A stretch of DNA of 64,000 bases from UMGS1696 sp964621755 (GTDB taxonomy: Bacteria; Bacillota; Clostridia; Oscillospirales; CAG-272). The position numbers were made by a program, and so were the translations under genes. A model generated the notes under the pieces. It saw only the letters and a program-made list of their open reading frames with translations, did not search any database and was not told the DNA's origin. The stretch spans positions 6,374 to 70,373 of the forward strand of contig CAZUPI010000011.1 in assembly GCA_964621755.1 (NCBI GenBank). The letters run 5' to 3'. Within the stretch, counting starts at the first letter, position 1, and every line of letters starts with the position of its first letter. This document shows positions 25,233 through 34,712 of this stretch, piece by piece.

Positions 25233-25961
25233 TCATTCGAGAATATTTGTCGTAATATAATCCACATTCCATGAAATCAGGCGGTTGGCATCTTCAGGAT
25301 TGTCAACTGTCCAACAGTTTACTTCTACTCCATGGTCATGGCATGCTTTGATGCGCGCTTCGGTGAGTTCATTGAAGTAAATATCAAGTCCCATCTTTCG
25401 TATTTCGAGCATCTCCGGAAGGCCGTCGTCCCACTTGCTTGTCAGGAACTGGCACTCCTGCTCAGGGCGCACGTTTTTCACAAGGTCGAGGTTCGCGATA
25501 TTGAACGCGATGAAGCAGGTCTTGTCAAGGTATTCCGCCTCCCCAAATGTTCTCACGATTTCCTTGATTTCTTCGATAGTGAAGTTGGATTTCAGCTCCG
25601 GTACGCACACCTTGTCGTACTTTTTGCAGATTTTCATGTATTCATATGGCGTGCAAAGCATAAGCTCGCGGCGGTCGGATGCACCGTCTTTGTCGCGGAG
25701 CGTGAGAGCGCGTAGTTCGGCGAAAGAGGACTGCTCAATCACAAGGTCAACATCACAAATTCGTCCGGTGCGTCCATCGTGATTACATATGTAGCTGTGA
25801 TCAGACGTTCTATAAATGTCGGTCTCCACGCCATAGTATGTACGGTTTCCCGCTGCGATAAACGCTGCGGCTGTATTTTCACACTCGAGCCCGCTCACAC
25901 CACGGTGCGCTACAAATTTCGTTTTTCCTTTTTCCGGAATTTTGATGGTATTGGTCAGCAT
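25233..25961 (-). CDS. Glycerophosphodiester phosphodiesterase family protein
   Basis: This 242-residue TIM-barrel enzyme hydrolyses glycerophosphodiesters to glycerol-3-phosphate and an alcohol. FVAHRGVSGLECENTAAAF gives the first catalytic His-Arg and a Glu. YGVETDIYRTSDHSYICNHD supplies the metal-binding E-x-D and the second catalytic His. CVPELKSN gives the further metal-binding Glu and Lys. There is no signal peptide, so it is a cytoplasmic UgpQ-like form. AAAGGGAGATAG lies before the ATG. The 150-base gap upstream shows no clear regulatory element. It may recycle phospholipid or teichoic-acid headgroups. Confidence 0.92.
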   Translation of the reverse strand: MLTNTIKIPEKGKTKFVAHRGVSGLECENTAAAFIAAGNRTYYGVETDIYRTSDHSYICNHDGRTGRICDVDLVIEQSSFAELRALTLRDKDGASDRRELMLCTPYEYMKICKKYDKVCVPELKSNFTIEEIKEIVRTFGEAEYLDKTCFIAFNIANLDLVKNVRPEQECQFLTSKWDDGLPEMLEIRKMGLDIYFNELTEARIKACHDHGVEVNCWTVDNPEDANRLISWNVDYITTNILE

Positions 25962-26111
25962 TTTCTATCTCCCTTTCAGATGTGATTTTTCAGAATTGGC
26001 CTCATCGACCATGTTACCACTATTTTAACACAAAGTCTTAGATATTTCTATAGTTTTTTGAATTTTCAAGAAAGAATCAAGGCAATATCAAATGTAAGCA
26101 CAAAATCACAT

Positions 26112-27104
26112 TCACAACTCCACCACAGTATCTGCCGCGTTTACGACAACGGACATGGCAGCGGAGGCGGAGAATACGTCGTAATCGATGTCATCTTCGG
26201 TTTTATGAGAGAGCTGAGTCCACATGATGCCGCGGGAATTGCGGTTATTCCAGCAGGAGTCCGCATTTTGACGGAGCCAGTCGCGGTATTCGGGTTTTCC
26301 TGTCAAATCGGCATAGCGACGGACGTAGCGTGCCAAAATTCCCTTAAAGCCCGGGAGGTCATTGCCGCTCTCCTCATTGTCCATCACACCGCCTCCGTAC
26401 ATGACATCTTTTACGTATTTGATAGCACTGGCGGCATAGTCAAGGTATTTCGTCTCGCCTGACTTCCTGTAGTACATCATGCACGCTCCGATGAAGGTTC
26501 CCTGATTATAGGTCGACGACCAGCGGCTCACCGAACCGTCAAGATTGATACAGTCGTATACCTTTCCCGTATCCGGCTCGAACATCATCTTCACCGCCCA
26601 GTCGAGACATACGAACATTTTGTCGTAATAGCTGTCGTCTCCCGTTGCTTTCGCTAAAAATGCAGCGGCTATTGCACCAGGGCAGTTCACGCACGTATTC
26701 TTGCACTGGTTCTCAACCCGCCAAAACAGACCGCCGCCTAAATCGTCGCTTACCGCGCGGCTGTACGTCTTGTCGAAGTTGTGTACCGCCGTAGCAAGGT
26801 ACTTCTGCTCTCCTGTATAGAGGTATGCACGTGCCAAAGCGATGGTCAGCCACATGATATCATCGTTAAATGGGTTCTCATGCCAGTCGGATGTGTAGTG
26901 GGCAATGACATAATCGTACATCTCGGAAAACTGTGCAAAACAGGACTTGTCCCCTGTCACTTCATATAAATCTTCGATAATCTCGAAAATTTCGGCATAG
27001 TCCCAAAAATCAGCCTTACGGTAATTGCCGCCATTGTAGTATACCGCTTTATGCGACTCCACAGCGGATACCGCGCGTTCGATGAAAAATGTTGTACTCA
27101 TCAT
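26112..27104 (-). CDS. Glycoside hydrolase family 76 (alpha-1,6-mannanase-like)
   Basis: This 330-residue (alpha/alpha)6-barrel protein follows the GH76 pattern: repeated Tyr-rich helices, the catalytic Asp pair in NPFNDDIMWLTIALARAY, GGGLFWRV, TYNQGTFIGACMMYY, and KGILARYVRRYADL. The family usually reads DDMxWW, and here the last aromatic is Leu. It has no signal peptide, so it is a cytoplasmic member that would act on imported mannose-containing oligosaccharides. Its first ATG overlaps the stop of the upstream membrane protein gene (ATGA), so the two are co-translated. Related unsaturated glucuronyl hydrolases share the fold, but their motifs fit less well. Confidence 0.8.
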   Translation of the reverse strand: MMSTTFFIERAVSAVESHKAVYYNGGNYRKADFWDYAEIFEIIEDLYEVTGDKSCFAQFSEMYDYVIAHYTSDWHENPFNDDIMWLTIALARAYLYTGEQKYLATAVHNFDKTYSRAVSDDLGGGLFWRVENQCKNTCVNCPGAIAAAFLAKATGDDSYYDKMFVCLDWAVKMMFEPDTGKVYDCINLDGSVSRWSSTYNQGTFIGACMMYYRKSGETKYLDYAASAIKYVKDVMYGGGVMDNEESGNDLPGFKGILARYVRRYADLTGKPEYRDWLRQNADSCWNNRNSRGIMWTQLSHKTEDDIDYDVFSASAAMSVVVNAADTVVEL

Positions 27105-28465
27105 ATGATTTCGATTTCCTTATTGTAAAGCATAGTATTTATCGTAGCAACCGTGTGGACGGTGTATACCACCCACAGAATGGTCACGACGGAGTTTATA
27201 AGAATAATTAAGGAAAGGGATACAAGAATGAAATGGTATGCCGCAGACAGAATATAGTTTATCACTGCAAGGACAGAGCAAAGCAGAATTTTTCCGCCAA
27301 CGGTGTTATACGTCTCAATATCGTGATTCTTCTTACTGTACATGGCGTCATTGTTCTGGACTCCGCAGACTTCAAGATGCTGCTTTATCGCTTTCATTAG
27401 AAAAACCATAAACAAAAGCATTGACACCGCCGCGAGAGCATACTCGATGCATTCAAGAGTCCCCATCCTGTAGTATGCAACGTAGGCGTTATCAATAAAG
27501 TCTATCGCACTGACATCATATTCCGCAAAATAGTTAAACTGCGCCACCATATTGAAAAGAGCAAAAACACACCGCAGCAGCGCGATTGGAATCACAAGGC
27601 GCGTCTGTTTAACATAACGTCCCACAATCACGGAAGCGGCAATGAGAAATCCCGAGGAAATCACGCCCACCAGAACGTTCACGTTGTCGACTGTCATTAC
27701 AAAAGAGGTGATAACAGAGGCAGTAAAGAATGCCAAAGCCTGCTTCATGGTTCTCGCAATAAAGAATGTATCACGTGGGATGACGTCGTTCTCGTATTTA
27801 TCCTTCAAAGAAGAAATGAACTTTTCGTCCTTTTCTATTGAGTGAAAGAATCGCGTTACACATCTGATATACAATACCCCAATTATGAGTCCTGCGACTA
27901 AAAACAGTATGTATATATATGGCTTAAACGAATTTAAACTTCTCGAAAAGGCAGAAACTTCACCAAGATTATCATATAACTGAAGCTCAGTCAGTTCAGG
28001 GATAAAAGATGCACAAACTCTGAATATATAGAAAAATAAAATATAATCGCGTACATAGGTCACCATTTCGCTACTATTAGCGCCTTTTTTGTGCTTTGCC
28101 GATTTTTTCGCGTACATGGCGGTGCCGTTATACCAAAGTCCCGCAAAGGACAATCCTTCAAACAGATAGTTGACCGCCGGGATGAACAAAATCAGTTCCA
28201 CAACGCCAAAAACCAACGCGAGAAGCGTTTTGGTAGACCCATCCGCATAGGGGATAATCAGGATAGACAACAGCTTCGCAATTTCAACAAAAGCGAGTTT
28301 CCAGAACAAGTCCCTTGCCTGCGCAATTTTGCTGATAAAGAACGACATTTTCGTCAGTCCGCCGACTATAAGTAAGAAACCGATCGCGTCGGGAAGAATA
28401 TCCACTACATGGATAACGGGGTTAAACAGCAGAACAAACCCTGCAATCAAACATCCAAAGCCCAT
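27101..28465 (-). CDS. Polytopic membrane protein, unknown function
   Basis: This 454-residue protein has about ten hydrophobic segments and a basic loop (KKSAKHKKGANSS) near residue 125. I recognise no transport or enzyme motif. Its first 45 residues (MGFGCLIAGFVLLFNPVIHV, then DILPDAIGFLLIVGGLTKMS) match the layout of the next upstream gene, whose product also begins MGFG, so the two look like diverged paralogues. The stop overlaps the GH76 start. A hairpin-repeat copy lies just upstream. It is probably part of a unit with the GH76 gene, but the meaning of that pairing is unknown. Confidence 0.75.
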   Translation of the reverse strand: MGFGCLIAGFVLLFNPVIHVVDILPDAIGFLLIVGGLTKMSFFISKIAQARDLFWKLAFVEIAKLLSILIIPYADGSTKTLLALVFGVVELILFIPAVNYLFEGLSFAGLWYNGTAMYAKKSAKHKKGANSSEMVTYVRDYILFFYIFRVCASFIPELTELQLYDNLGEVSAFSRSLNSFKPYIYILFLVAGLIIGVLYIRCVTRFFHSIEKDEKFISSLKDKYENDVIPRDTFFIARTMKQALAFFTASVITSFVMTVDNVNVLVGVISSGFLIAASVIVGRYVKQTRLVIPIALLRCVFALFNMVAQFNYFAEYDVSAIDFIDNAYVAYYRMGTLECIEYALAAVSMLLFMVFLMKAIKQHLEVCGVQNNDAMYSKKNHDIETYNTVGGKILLCSVLAVINYILSAAYHFILVSLSLIILINSVVTILWVVYTVHTVATINTMLYNKEIEII

Positions 28466-28496
28466 AATATCACTCCTGTATGTTAACGTGAGTTCG

Positions 28497-28535
28497 ACGG
28501 GGAGGGTCTTTTTGAAAAAAGTTCCCCCAGAGAAT
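28497..28535. repeat. Copy of the intergenic hairpin repeat
   Basis: GGGGAGGGTCTTTTT-GAAAAAAGTTCCCCC is an imperfect palindrome matching the GGGGAACTTTTTGAAAAAAGTTCCCC core seen at several other gene junctions. It separates the two MGFG membrane protein genes. Confidence 0.7.
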
Positions 28536-28540
28536 CCATT

Positions 28541-29260
28541 TTACTTTTTCTTCTTATGCTTTTTCTTCTTGGATTTTTCAGCGGCAAGGCGGTCCGCTTC
28601 CTCCATTGCGAGCTTCACGGATTCACGGCGATACCGGTCGCGCTCATCGTCGATGCTGTCGAGCTTGTCATTTATTTTGTTAATAATTTCAAACCGTGAC
28701 CGTTTTTTCTCGTTTTCATCCTCGTCTGCCGGACAGAGTGTACCAAAACAACGATAGAACAGCACAAGATTGAGAAAGATGCACACAATGCTGTACAGGT
28801 ATACCATAGTACTGGCGTACTGCGTCATCTCAGCGAGCATAGGACTCAATGCAAGCACCGCCATATAAATTAAGTAATATATCATCGTAAGCGTTAAATT
28901 TCGCTCGCTTATATGGACCAGTTTTTGGGCGTCCGCCCCCTTTGCGATTCCGCGGATTCCGAGAAACATAGGGATGTGCATTGCGCACGCCGCAACCGTT
29001 TTCGCGACGCTTACCGCCATCGCAATGGATCCGGTTGTATCATATATTCCAAACATAAGGGACGCTGCATTCACCGCGCACAACAGGAGAAATGCAAGAC
29101 AACCCCACATCGCTCCCACAAAATACCGGTTATAGGCCGATATTTTTGAAAAAGCGTATATCACAACCACCGCCCCGATAATGTCTGCGAAAAAATATAC
29201 CTGTGACAGCGAAAACGCGAACATCACAAAGTAGCCAAACAATAATATTCCAAATCCCAT
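28541..29260 (-). CDS. Membrane protein with Lys-rich tail, unknown function
   Basis: This 239-residue protein has about six hydrophobic helices (residues 1-170). A charged, probably coiled-coil tail follows (residues 175-230: NDKLDSIDDERDRYRRE, EEADRLAAE) and ends in KSKKKKHKKKK. The tail should face the cytoplasm. The N terminus (MGFGILLFGYFVMFAFSLSQ) resembles that of the neighbouring 454-residue protein. I recognise no domain. It is the first gene of a minus-strand group that includes the second membrane protein and GH76, unless the intervening hairpin stops transcription. Confidence 0.75.
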   Translation of the reverse strand: MGFGILLFGYFVMFAFSLSQVYFFADIIGAVVVIYAFSKISAYNRYFVGAMWGCLAFLLLCAVNAASLMFGIYDTTGSIAMAVSVAKTVAACAMHIPMFLGIRGIAKGADAQKLVHISERNLTLTMIYYLIYMAVLALSPMLAEMTQYASTMVYLYSIVCIFLNLVLFYRCFGTLCPADEDENEKKRSRFEIINKINDKLDSIDDERDRYRRESVKLAMEEADRLAAEKSKKKKHKKKK

Positions 29261-29292
29261 ACGCCAAAGATCACATCAGCGGAGGCAGAAAA

Positions 29293-29401
29293 ACTCTTTA
29301 AGGAAAGGTCTTCCCCGCCTCCTCAAAAACCTTTTTTAATTAAATATAGCTCAAAAGTTTTTTCTGGGGTTTGGGGATGCCTTTTTTCAATAAGCATCCC
29401 C
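29293..29401. repeat. Hairpin-repeat region downstream of secA
   Basis: The 150-base gap 29261-29412 holds two related motifs: CCCCGCCTCCTCAAAAACC (29311-29330) and a hairpin GGGGATGC-CTTTTTTCAATAA-GCATCCCC (29373-29401). The hairpin is placed to end the secA transcript. Both resemble the dispersed intergenic repeat family. Confidence 0.6.
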
Positions 29402-29412
29402 AAGCGTCCCTT

Positions 29413-32178
29413 TTACTCTCCGATTACGTTCCCCTTACCGGGTGCACCACAGCAGTTCTTGTACTTTTTGCCGCTGCCGCACGGGCACGGGTCGTTTCTG
29501 CCTACCTTTTCGCCCTTGTTTACCGTTGGACGCTTGACCTCCTGCTTCTGCTCGCCGCCGGCAAAGCCTTCCGATACCGGTTTTGCAACCTCAACACGCT
29601 TCATTTCTGCCTTCGGCTTCGGCATGACGGATAACAGCATTCTTACCGTGTCGTCGCGGATGCTGGTTATCATGTCGTCGAACAGGTCGGCGCCCTCCAA
29701 TCTGTATTCTGATATCGGATTGCGCTGCGCATACGCCTGAAGTCCTATCATCTCCATCAGCGAGTCCATTGCCTCGAGGTGATCTATCCACTTCTTGTCG
29801 ACGTTCTGCAGCAAAATGATTCGCTCAAGTTCACGCATCTGCTCTTCCCCGAATAACTCAGTTTCCTTCTTCGAATAAAGGGTCATTGCGCGGTCGTTGA
29901 GAATTTTACGGATTTCTTCCCGCTGCTCTGTCGCGTCTCCCGTAAGGTTCTTAAAATCGTCCGGCTCGCACAAGAGTCCTGTATACTTCGCACGCAGTCC
30001 ATCAATGTCCCATGCGTCTACAGTATCCTCGTGCAGATGTGTATCGACCGCGTCGTCAAGCGTTCCTTTTATCATCGATATAATCTTTTCGCGCAGGTTG
30101 GAATTGTCCAGTACCTCGGAACGCTGATTATAAATAACGGTACGCTGCTGATTCATTACGTCGTCATAAGCAAGGACGTTCTTACGTCTGTTGAAGTTCT
30201 GTCCCTCAAGCTTCTTCTGTGCAGATTCAATAGAGCCCGACAAAACCTTTGCATCGATGGGCATATCCTCTTCCAGTCCGAGACGCTCGACCATGCCGGC
30301 GATTTTCTCCGAACCGAACAGTCTCATGAGGTCATCCTCAAACGACAGGAAGAATTTCGATTCACCCGGGTCACCCTGACGTCCTGAACGGCCGCGGAGC
30401 TGGTTGTCGATACGGCGCGACTCGTGACGTTCTGTACCGATAACATAAAGGCCGCCCGCTTCCCGGACCTTATCCGCCTCGGGTTTGATGACCTCTTGAT
30501 ATTTCTTATAAAGCTCACGATAATGGTCACGTGCGGCAAAAATTTCCTCGCTCACGTTTTGCGATGAACCGGTTGCGGAGGCGATGACCGTTTCTTCATA
30601 TCCTTCCTTGCGCATTTCTGCCTTGGCAAGGTATTCGGCGTTACCGCCAAGCATGATGTCCGTACCACGGCCCGCCATATTGGTAGAGATTGTGACTGCG
30701 CCAAACTTACCGGCCTGTGCGACAATATCTGCTTCCTGCTCGTAATACCTCGCGTTCAAAACGGTATGCGGAATTCCGGCAAACTTGAGCTTTTTCGAGA
30801 GTGCTTCGGATTTTTCGATAGAAACCGTACCGACGAGCACCGGCTGCCCCTTCGCGTGGCATTCCTGAATCTGCTTAATGATGGCGTTGTCTTTGCCATT
30901 TTTGGTGCGGTACACAGCGTCCGGATGGTCGACGCGAATCATAGGCTTGTTTGTGGGAACCTCTACTACGTCAAGGCTGTAGATTTCGCGGAATTCGTTT
31001 TCTTCAGAGAGCGCCGTGCCGGTCATGCCGGAGAGCTTATCGTACATTCTGAAGTAGTTCTGGAAGGTAATCGTCGCGATAGTGCGGTTTTCGCGCTGGA
31101 TTTTGACGTGTTCCTTCGCCTCAATTGCCTGATGCAGACCATCGGAGAATCTTCTGCCGGGCATAAGACGTCCTGTAAAGGCGTCTACAATGATGACCTC
31201 GTTGTCTTTTACCACATAGTCAGTATCAAGGTGCATCGTACCGTGTGCCTTGATAGCCTGATAGATGTGGTGGGTAATGTCAGCGTTTTCGGGGTCAGAG
31301 AAATTCTGGATGCCAAAATATTTTTCCGCCTTCTCGATACCGGATTTGGTGAGAGTTGCGCTCTTTGCCTTTTCATCGACGATATAGTCAGCGTTGATAT
31401 CGTCATGGTCCTCTTTGGCGTCGAGTTCTTTGATAACGTATTTGGTCAGCGTGCGGGTAAAGCGGTCTGCCATATCGTAAAGCATATCCACTTCCTCGCC
31501 CTGACCTGAGATAATCAGCGGGGTTCTGGCTTCATCGATGAGAATAGAGTCGACCTCGTCGACGATAGCAAAATTATGGCCGCGCTGGACACGCTGTTCC
31601 TTATAAAGGACCCTGTTGTCACGGAGGTAATCAAAGCCAAACTCATTGTTGGTGCCGTATGTGATATCGCAGCCATACGCCTGCTGCTTTTCAAGGCCGT
31701 TTTGACCATGCACGACCAATCCCGTGGTCAGTCCGAGGTATTCGTGAATACGTCCCATTTCCTCACAGCCAAGCCGTGCGAGGTAGTCGTTAACCGTTAC
31801 AACATGTACGCCTTTTCCTTCGATGGCGTTAAGGTAAGATGGGAGAGCCGCCACCATGGTCTTACCTTCACCGGTCTTCATTTCGGCGATTCTGCCCTGA
31901 TGGAGCAGGATACCGCAAAGAATCTGCACGTCGAACGGACGCTTGCCAAGAATGCGATCCGCCGCCTCTCTGACGCATGCGTACGCATCGGGAAGAACGT
32001 CGTCGAGGGTCTCAAGAGATGCGAGTCTTTTTCTAAAAACGTCAGTCTGCTCACGCATTTCCGCGTCAGACATGGCCTTATACTTATCAGCGAGCGCGTT
32101 CACTTTTTTCAGCTGCGGCATAATTTTTTTGATTTGACGGTCGCTGTACGTCCCGAAAACTTTAGTAACTAAACCCAT
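29413..32178 (-). CDS. secA: Preprotein translocase ATPase SecA
   Basis: SecA (921 residues) is the motor that pushes secretory proteins through SecYEG. NBD1 has KTGEGKTMVAALPSYL (Walker A) and VDEVDSILIDEARTPLIISG. The preprotein cross-linking domain follows. NBD2 shows TNMAGRGTDIMLGG and RRIDNQLRGRSGRQGDPG. The C-terminal zinc site is PCPCGSGKKYKNCCG, used for SecB or lipid contact. The ATG has no good ribosome binding site: the nearest, GAAAGGTGC, lies about 27 bases upstream behind a small CGGT...ACCG hairpin. This may reflect translational control, as secA is tightly regulated in other bacteria. Confidence 0.97.
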   Translation of the reverse strand: MGLVTKVFGTYSDRQIKKIMPQLKKVNALADKYKAMSDAEMREQTDVFRKRLASLETLDDVLPDAYACVREAADRILGKRPFDVQILCGILLHQGRIAEMKTGEGKTMVAALPSYLNAIEGKGVHVVTVNDYLARLGCEEMGRIHEYLGLTTGLVVHGQNGLEKQQAYGCDITYGTNNEFGFDYLRDNRVLYKEQRVQRGHNFAIVDEVDSILIDEARTPLIISGQGEEVDMLYDMADRFTRTLTKYVIKELDAKEDHDDINADYIVDEKAKSATLTKSGIEKAEKYFGIQNFSDPENADITHHIYQAIKAHGTMHLDTDYVVKDNEVIIVDAFTGRLMPGRRFSDGLHQAIEAKEHVKIQRENRTIATITFQNYFRMYDKLSGMTGTALSEENEFREIYSLDVVEVPTNKPMIRVDHPDAVYRTKNGKDNAIIKQIQECHAKGQPVLVGTVSIEKSEALSKKLKFAGIPHTVLNARYYEQEADIVAQAGKFGAVTISTNMAGRGTDIMLGGNAEYLAKAEMRKEGYEETVIASATGSSQNVSEEIFAARDHYRELYKKYQEVIKPEADKVREAGGLYVIGTERHESRRIDNQLRGRSGRQGDPGESKFFLSFEDDLMRLFGSEKIAGMVERLGLEEDMPIDAKVLSGSIESAQKKLEGQNFNRRKNVLAYDDVMNQQRTVIYNQRSEVLDNSNLREKIISMIKGTLDDAVDTHLHEDTVDAWDIDGLRAKYTGLLCEPDDFKNLTGDATEQREEIRKILNDRAMTLYSKKETELFGEEQMRELERIILLQNVDKKWIDHLEAMDSLMEMIGLQAYAQRNPISEYRLEGADLFDDMITSIRDDTVRMLLSVMPKPKAEMKRVEVAKPVSEGFAGGEQKQEVKRPTVNKGEKVGRNDPCPCGSGKKYKNCCGAPGKGNVIGE

Positions 32179-32350
32179 TGTATTTTAAATCGGTTTTTTG
32201 ACCGAAGCACCTTTCAAAAATTTGATGATTTAAACCATTGTATTATTATATCAGATTGAAGTTATATTTTCATTATAACAAATGTAAATTTATTAATAAG
32301 AGTACCGAAACGTCGCTCGAAATCTTCTCTTGTTGATGCGGGCATTTCTC

Positions 32351-33892
32351 TTACAGTAGAGGCGCGAGGAGTTCAAGAATGCCGCGGAATAAGGTGCGGA
32401 CCAAACTGCATTTTTCACCAACGACCGGCGTAGAGCGCCGAAAGGTCAGCTCAAAGTCCTCTTTGATGGCAGCGATGCAGTCGGCATTATACATCCACAC
32501 GCCGCATTCAAAATGCAAATACAGGCTGCGGTAATCGAGGTTCACACTTCCCACTGTGGCGTATTTATCGTCGCAGAGAAAAGTTTTGGCGTGCAGGAAT
32601 CCGGGGGAAAATTCATAAATTTTCACCCCGTTTTCAATGAGGTTCGGGTAGAAAGATTTTGTAGTCTCGTTGACCATTTTTTTATCCGGTACGCCCGGCG
32701 TGATAATCCGCACATCCACGCCGCTCTTCGCCGCACGACACAGCGCCTGCTCCATCTGCTCGTCGATGATGAGGTATGGGGTTGTAATCCAGATATAGTC
32801 ATGCGCCATCGCAAGGATACCGAGGTACACATTCTCGCCAACCGGTTCGTAGTCGAGGGGGTTATCCGCGTACGGCTGGACAAATCCTCCGCCCGAATAT
32901 TTACGATATTCTTCCGGTGAGGGCTTGAATGCGGCATAGTTATCAGAGTCTCCGCGTGGGGTTTTACAAAGATAGTCCCACATTGTAAGAAACATTATCG
33001 TAAAACTCCAAGCCGCACCTCCCTTGAGCATGACCGCATTATCCTTCCAGTAACCGAAGCGCACGATGGTATTGATGTACTCGTCGGCAAGATTGACTCC
33101 TCCCGTGAACGCGCATACACCGTCGACAACACAGATTTTACGGTGGTCACGATTGTTCAGGCGCGCAGATAGGATAGGGACGAACTTATGAAAAACACGG
33201 CACTTGATTCCCTCAGACTCCAGCTCCGCCGCAAATTTTTTATCGAGCGTCATGATACAGCCCATATCATCGTAAATCACACGCACATCTACGCCCTGTG
33301 CGACCTTGCGGAGGAGGATATCGTGGATTTTATCCCACATTTCTCCCTTTCCAATGATGAAATATTCGATAAAAATGTACTTTTCCGCTGCTTCCAATTC
33401 ACGGAGCATAGGCTCGAACATCTCTTCCCCGGACGCAAAATATGTGGTTTCGGTGTCACAGTACGGCGGACACGAAGAAGTATTTGTGATGTATTCCGCC
33501 TGTTTTGCAGCACTGGGGTCCTCAGCTGCGAGTTTGGCGGCAATCTCCTCATTCTGGTCAGCAGCAGATTTGGTGATGGCGGTGATAGAACTCATCTTTT
33601 CGCGCATTCTTTCTGACAATCGGTTTCCGCAGAAAATCACGTAAACCGCCACACCAAACGCAGGAAACAGAAGCACCACAACAATCCACGCGAGCTTGTA
33701 CGCCATATTTTGATTCGTATTTATGATACGGAGAACAAAAACCACAGCAAGGATGGTAAATACGGTATAATAGAGGACGAAGTACTTTGAGAACTGAACA
33801 ATTGCAGAAAAAATAATAAAAAACTGCAATGCGATAAAGAACCCAACAATAACTACACGGTTAAAAGCAAGCTTTTTGAGTTTGCGTCGCAT
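32351..33892 (-). CDS. cls: Cardiolipin synthase
   Basis: This 513-residue phospholipase-D-superfamily enzyme joins two phosphatidylglycerols into cardiolipin. Two or three N-terminal membrane helices (residues 10-90) are followed by two HKD motifs, HRKICVVDGVCAFTGGVNLAD and HAKTFLCDDKYATVGSVNLDYRS. IEYFIIGKGEMWDKI and WITTPYLIIDE are the conserved strands leading to them. GGAG is 5-6 bases before the ATG. It lies between secA and a divergent SGNH hydrolase gene; the 170-base gap toward secA shows no clear element beyond an AT-rich stretch. Confidence 0.95.
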   Translation of the reverse strand: MRRKLKKLAFNRVVIVGFFIALQFFIIFSAIVQFSKYFVLYYTVFTILAVVFVLRIINTNQNMAYKLAWIVVVLLFPAFGVAVYVIFCGNRLSERMREKMSSITAITKSAADQNEEIAAKLAAEDPSAAKQAEYITNTSSCPPYCDTETTYFASGEEMFEPMLRELEAAEKYIFIEYFIIGKGEMWDKIHDILLRKVAQGVDVRVIYDDMGCIMTLDKKFAAELESEGIKCRVFHKFVPILSARLNNRDHRKICVVDGVCAFTGGVNLADEYINTIVRFGYWKDNAVMLKGGAAWSFTIMFLTMWDYLCKTPRGDSDNYAAFKPSPEEYRKYSGGGFVQPYADNPLDYEPVGENVYLGILAMAHDYIWITTPYLIIDEQMEQALCRAAKSGVDVRIITPGVPDKKMVNETTKSFYPNLIENGVKIYEFSPGFLHAKTFLCDDKYATVGSVNLDYRSLYLHFECGVWMYNADCIAAIKEDFELTFRRSTPVVGEKCSLVRTLFRGILELLAPLL

Positions 33893-34008
33893 AAAATCTC
33901 CATAATAATAAGTTTATATGTTTATATGTCATTTTACCCCGTCTGAGAAAATAAGTCAATAGTTATCCAGTAAACTTTATCTAATTATGTCCAAATGGCA
34001 AATATTTA

Positions 34009-34037
34009 TTGCATAAATTCAAATGTTATGCTATAAT
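34009..34037 (+). promoter_or_regulatory. Promoter of the SGNH hydrolase gene
   Basis: TTGCAT (34009-34014), 17 bases, TATAAT (34032-34037), 34 bases upstream of the ATG. Confidence 0.8.
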
Positions 34038-34071
34038 ACGCATATCCAAAACAAAATTTAGGAGGAACATT

Positions 34072-34692
34072 ATGAAGATTTTATTTCAGGGAGACAGCAT
34101 CACAGATGCGGGAAGAGACCGTTCTGACATTCACAATCTGGGCGGGGGATATCCGAAATACACAGCGGAACTGATAAAGAACCGTCACCCGGGAACAGAT
34201 TTTGAATTTATCAACCTGGGAATCAGCGGAAACCGTGCGGAAAATCTGCGTGACAGATGGCAGGAAGACTGCATTGCCATCCAGCCGGATGTAGTATCGA
34301 TTCTCATCGGTGTAAACGACACATGGCACCGTGCAGGAGAACGGAACTGGATGCCGCATGAATACTTTGAGGAATGCTACCGCTACATTCTCACCGAAAT
34401 CAGGGAAAAAACAAGTGCGAAAATCATCATGTTGGAGCAGTTCCTGCTTCCGGTAGCTGACAAGGAATTCTTCCACGTCGACCTTGACCCGAAAATTCAG
34501 GTAACACGCAAACTCGCACGTGAATTTGCAGACGCATTCATCCCTCTCGACGGAATTTTCGCATCCCACTGTATCGGCGAAGCTCCAACCGCATGGGCAG
34601 CCGACGGTGTTCATCCCACCGAAGCCGGCGCAAGGCTCATCGCCGGATATTATGCCGATGCATTCGACAAGATTTTTGCTGCGGTGAAATAA
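34072..34692 (+). CDS. SGNH/GDSL-family hydrolase
   Basis: This 206-residue enzyme has all four SGNH blocks: FQGDSITDAGRDR (Ser), NLGISGNRAENL (Gly), LIGVNDTWHR (Asn), and ADGVHPTEAGARL (Asp and His). No signal peptide is seen, so it is cytoplasmic. The family cleaves acetyl or acyl esters from sugars and lipids, and a carbohydrate esterase role fits the glycosidase genes in the window but is inference. GGAGG stands 6 bases before the ATG at 34072; the 21 codons upstream overlap the promoter and are not used. It is a single-gene unit ended by a hairpin. Confidence 0.92.
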   Translation: MKILFQGDSITDAGRDRSDIHNLGGGYPKYTAELIKNRHPGTDFEFINLGISGNRAENLRDRWQEDCIAIQPDVVSILIGVNDTWHRAGERNWMPHEYFEECYRYILTEIREKTSAKIIMLEQFLLPVADKEFFHVDLDPKIQVTRKLAREFADAFIPLDGIFASHCIGEAPTAWAADGVHPTEAGARLIAGYYADAFDKIFAAVK

Positions 34693-34712
34693 TATTTATA
34701 GGGCAGAATTTT

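Noticed and set aside
32210..32350. A promoter for secA near 32245
   Set aside because: TATAAT is present on the minus strand, but the matching -35 position reads ATGAAA, so the evidence is too weak.
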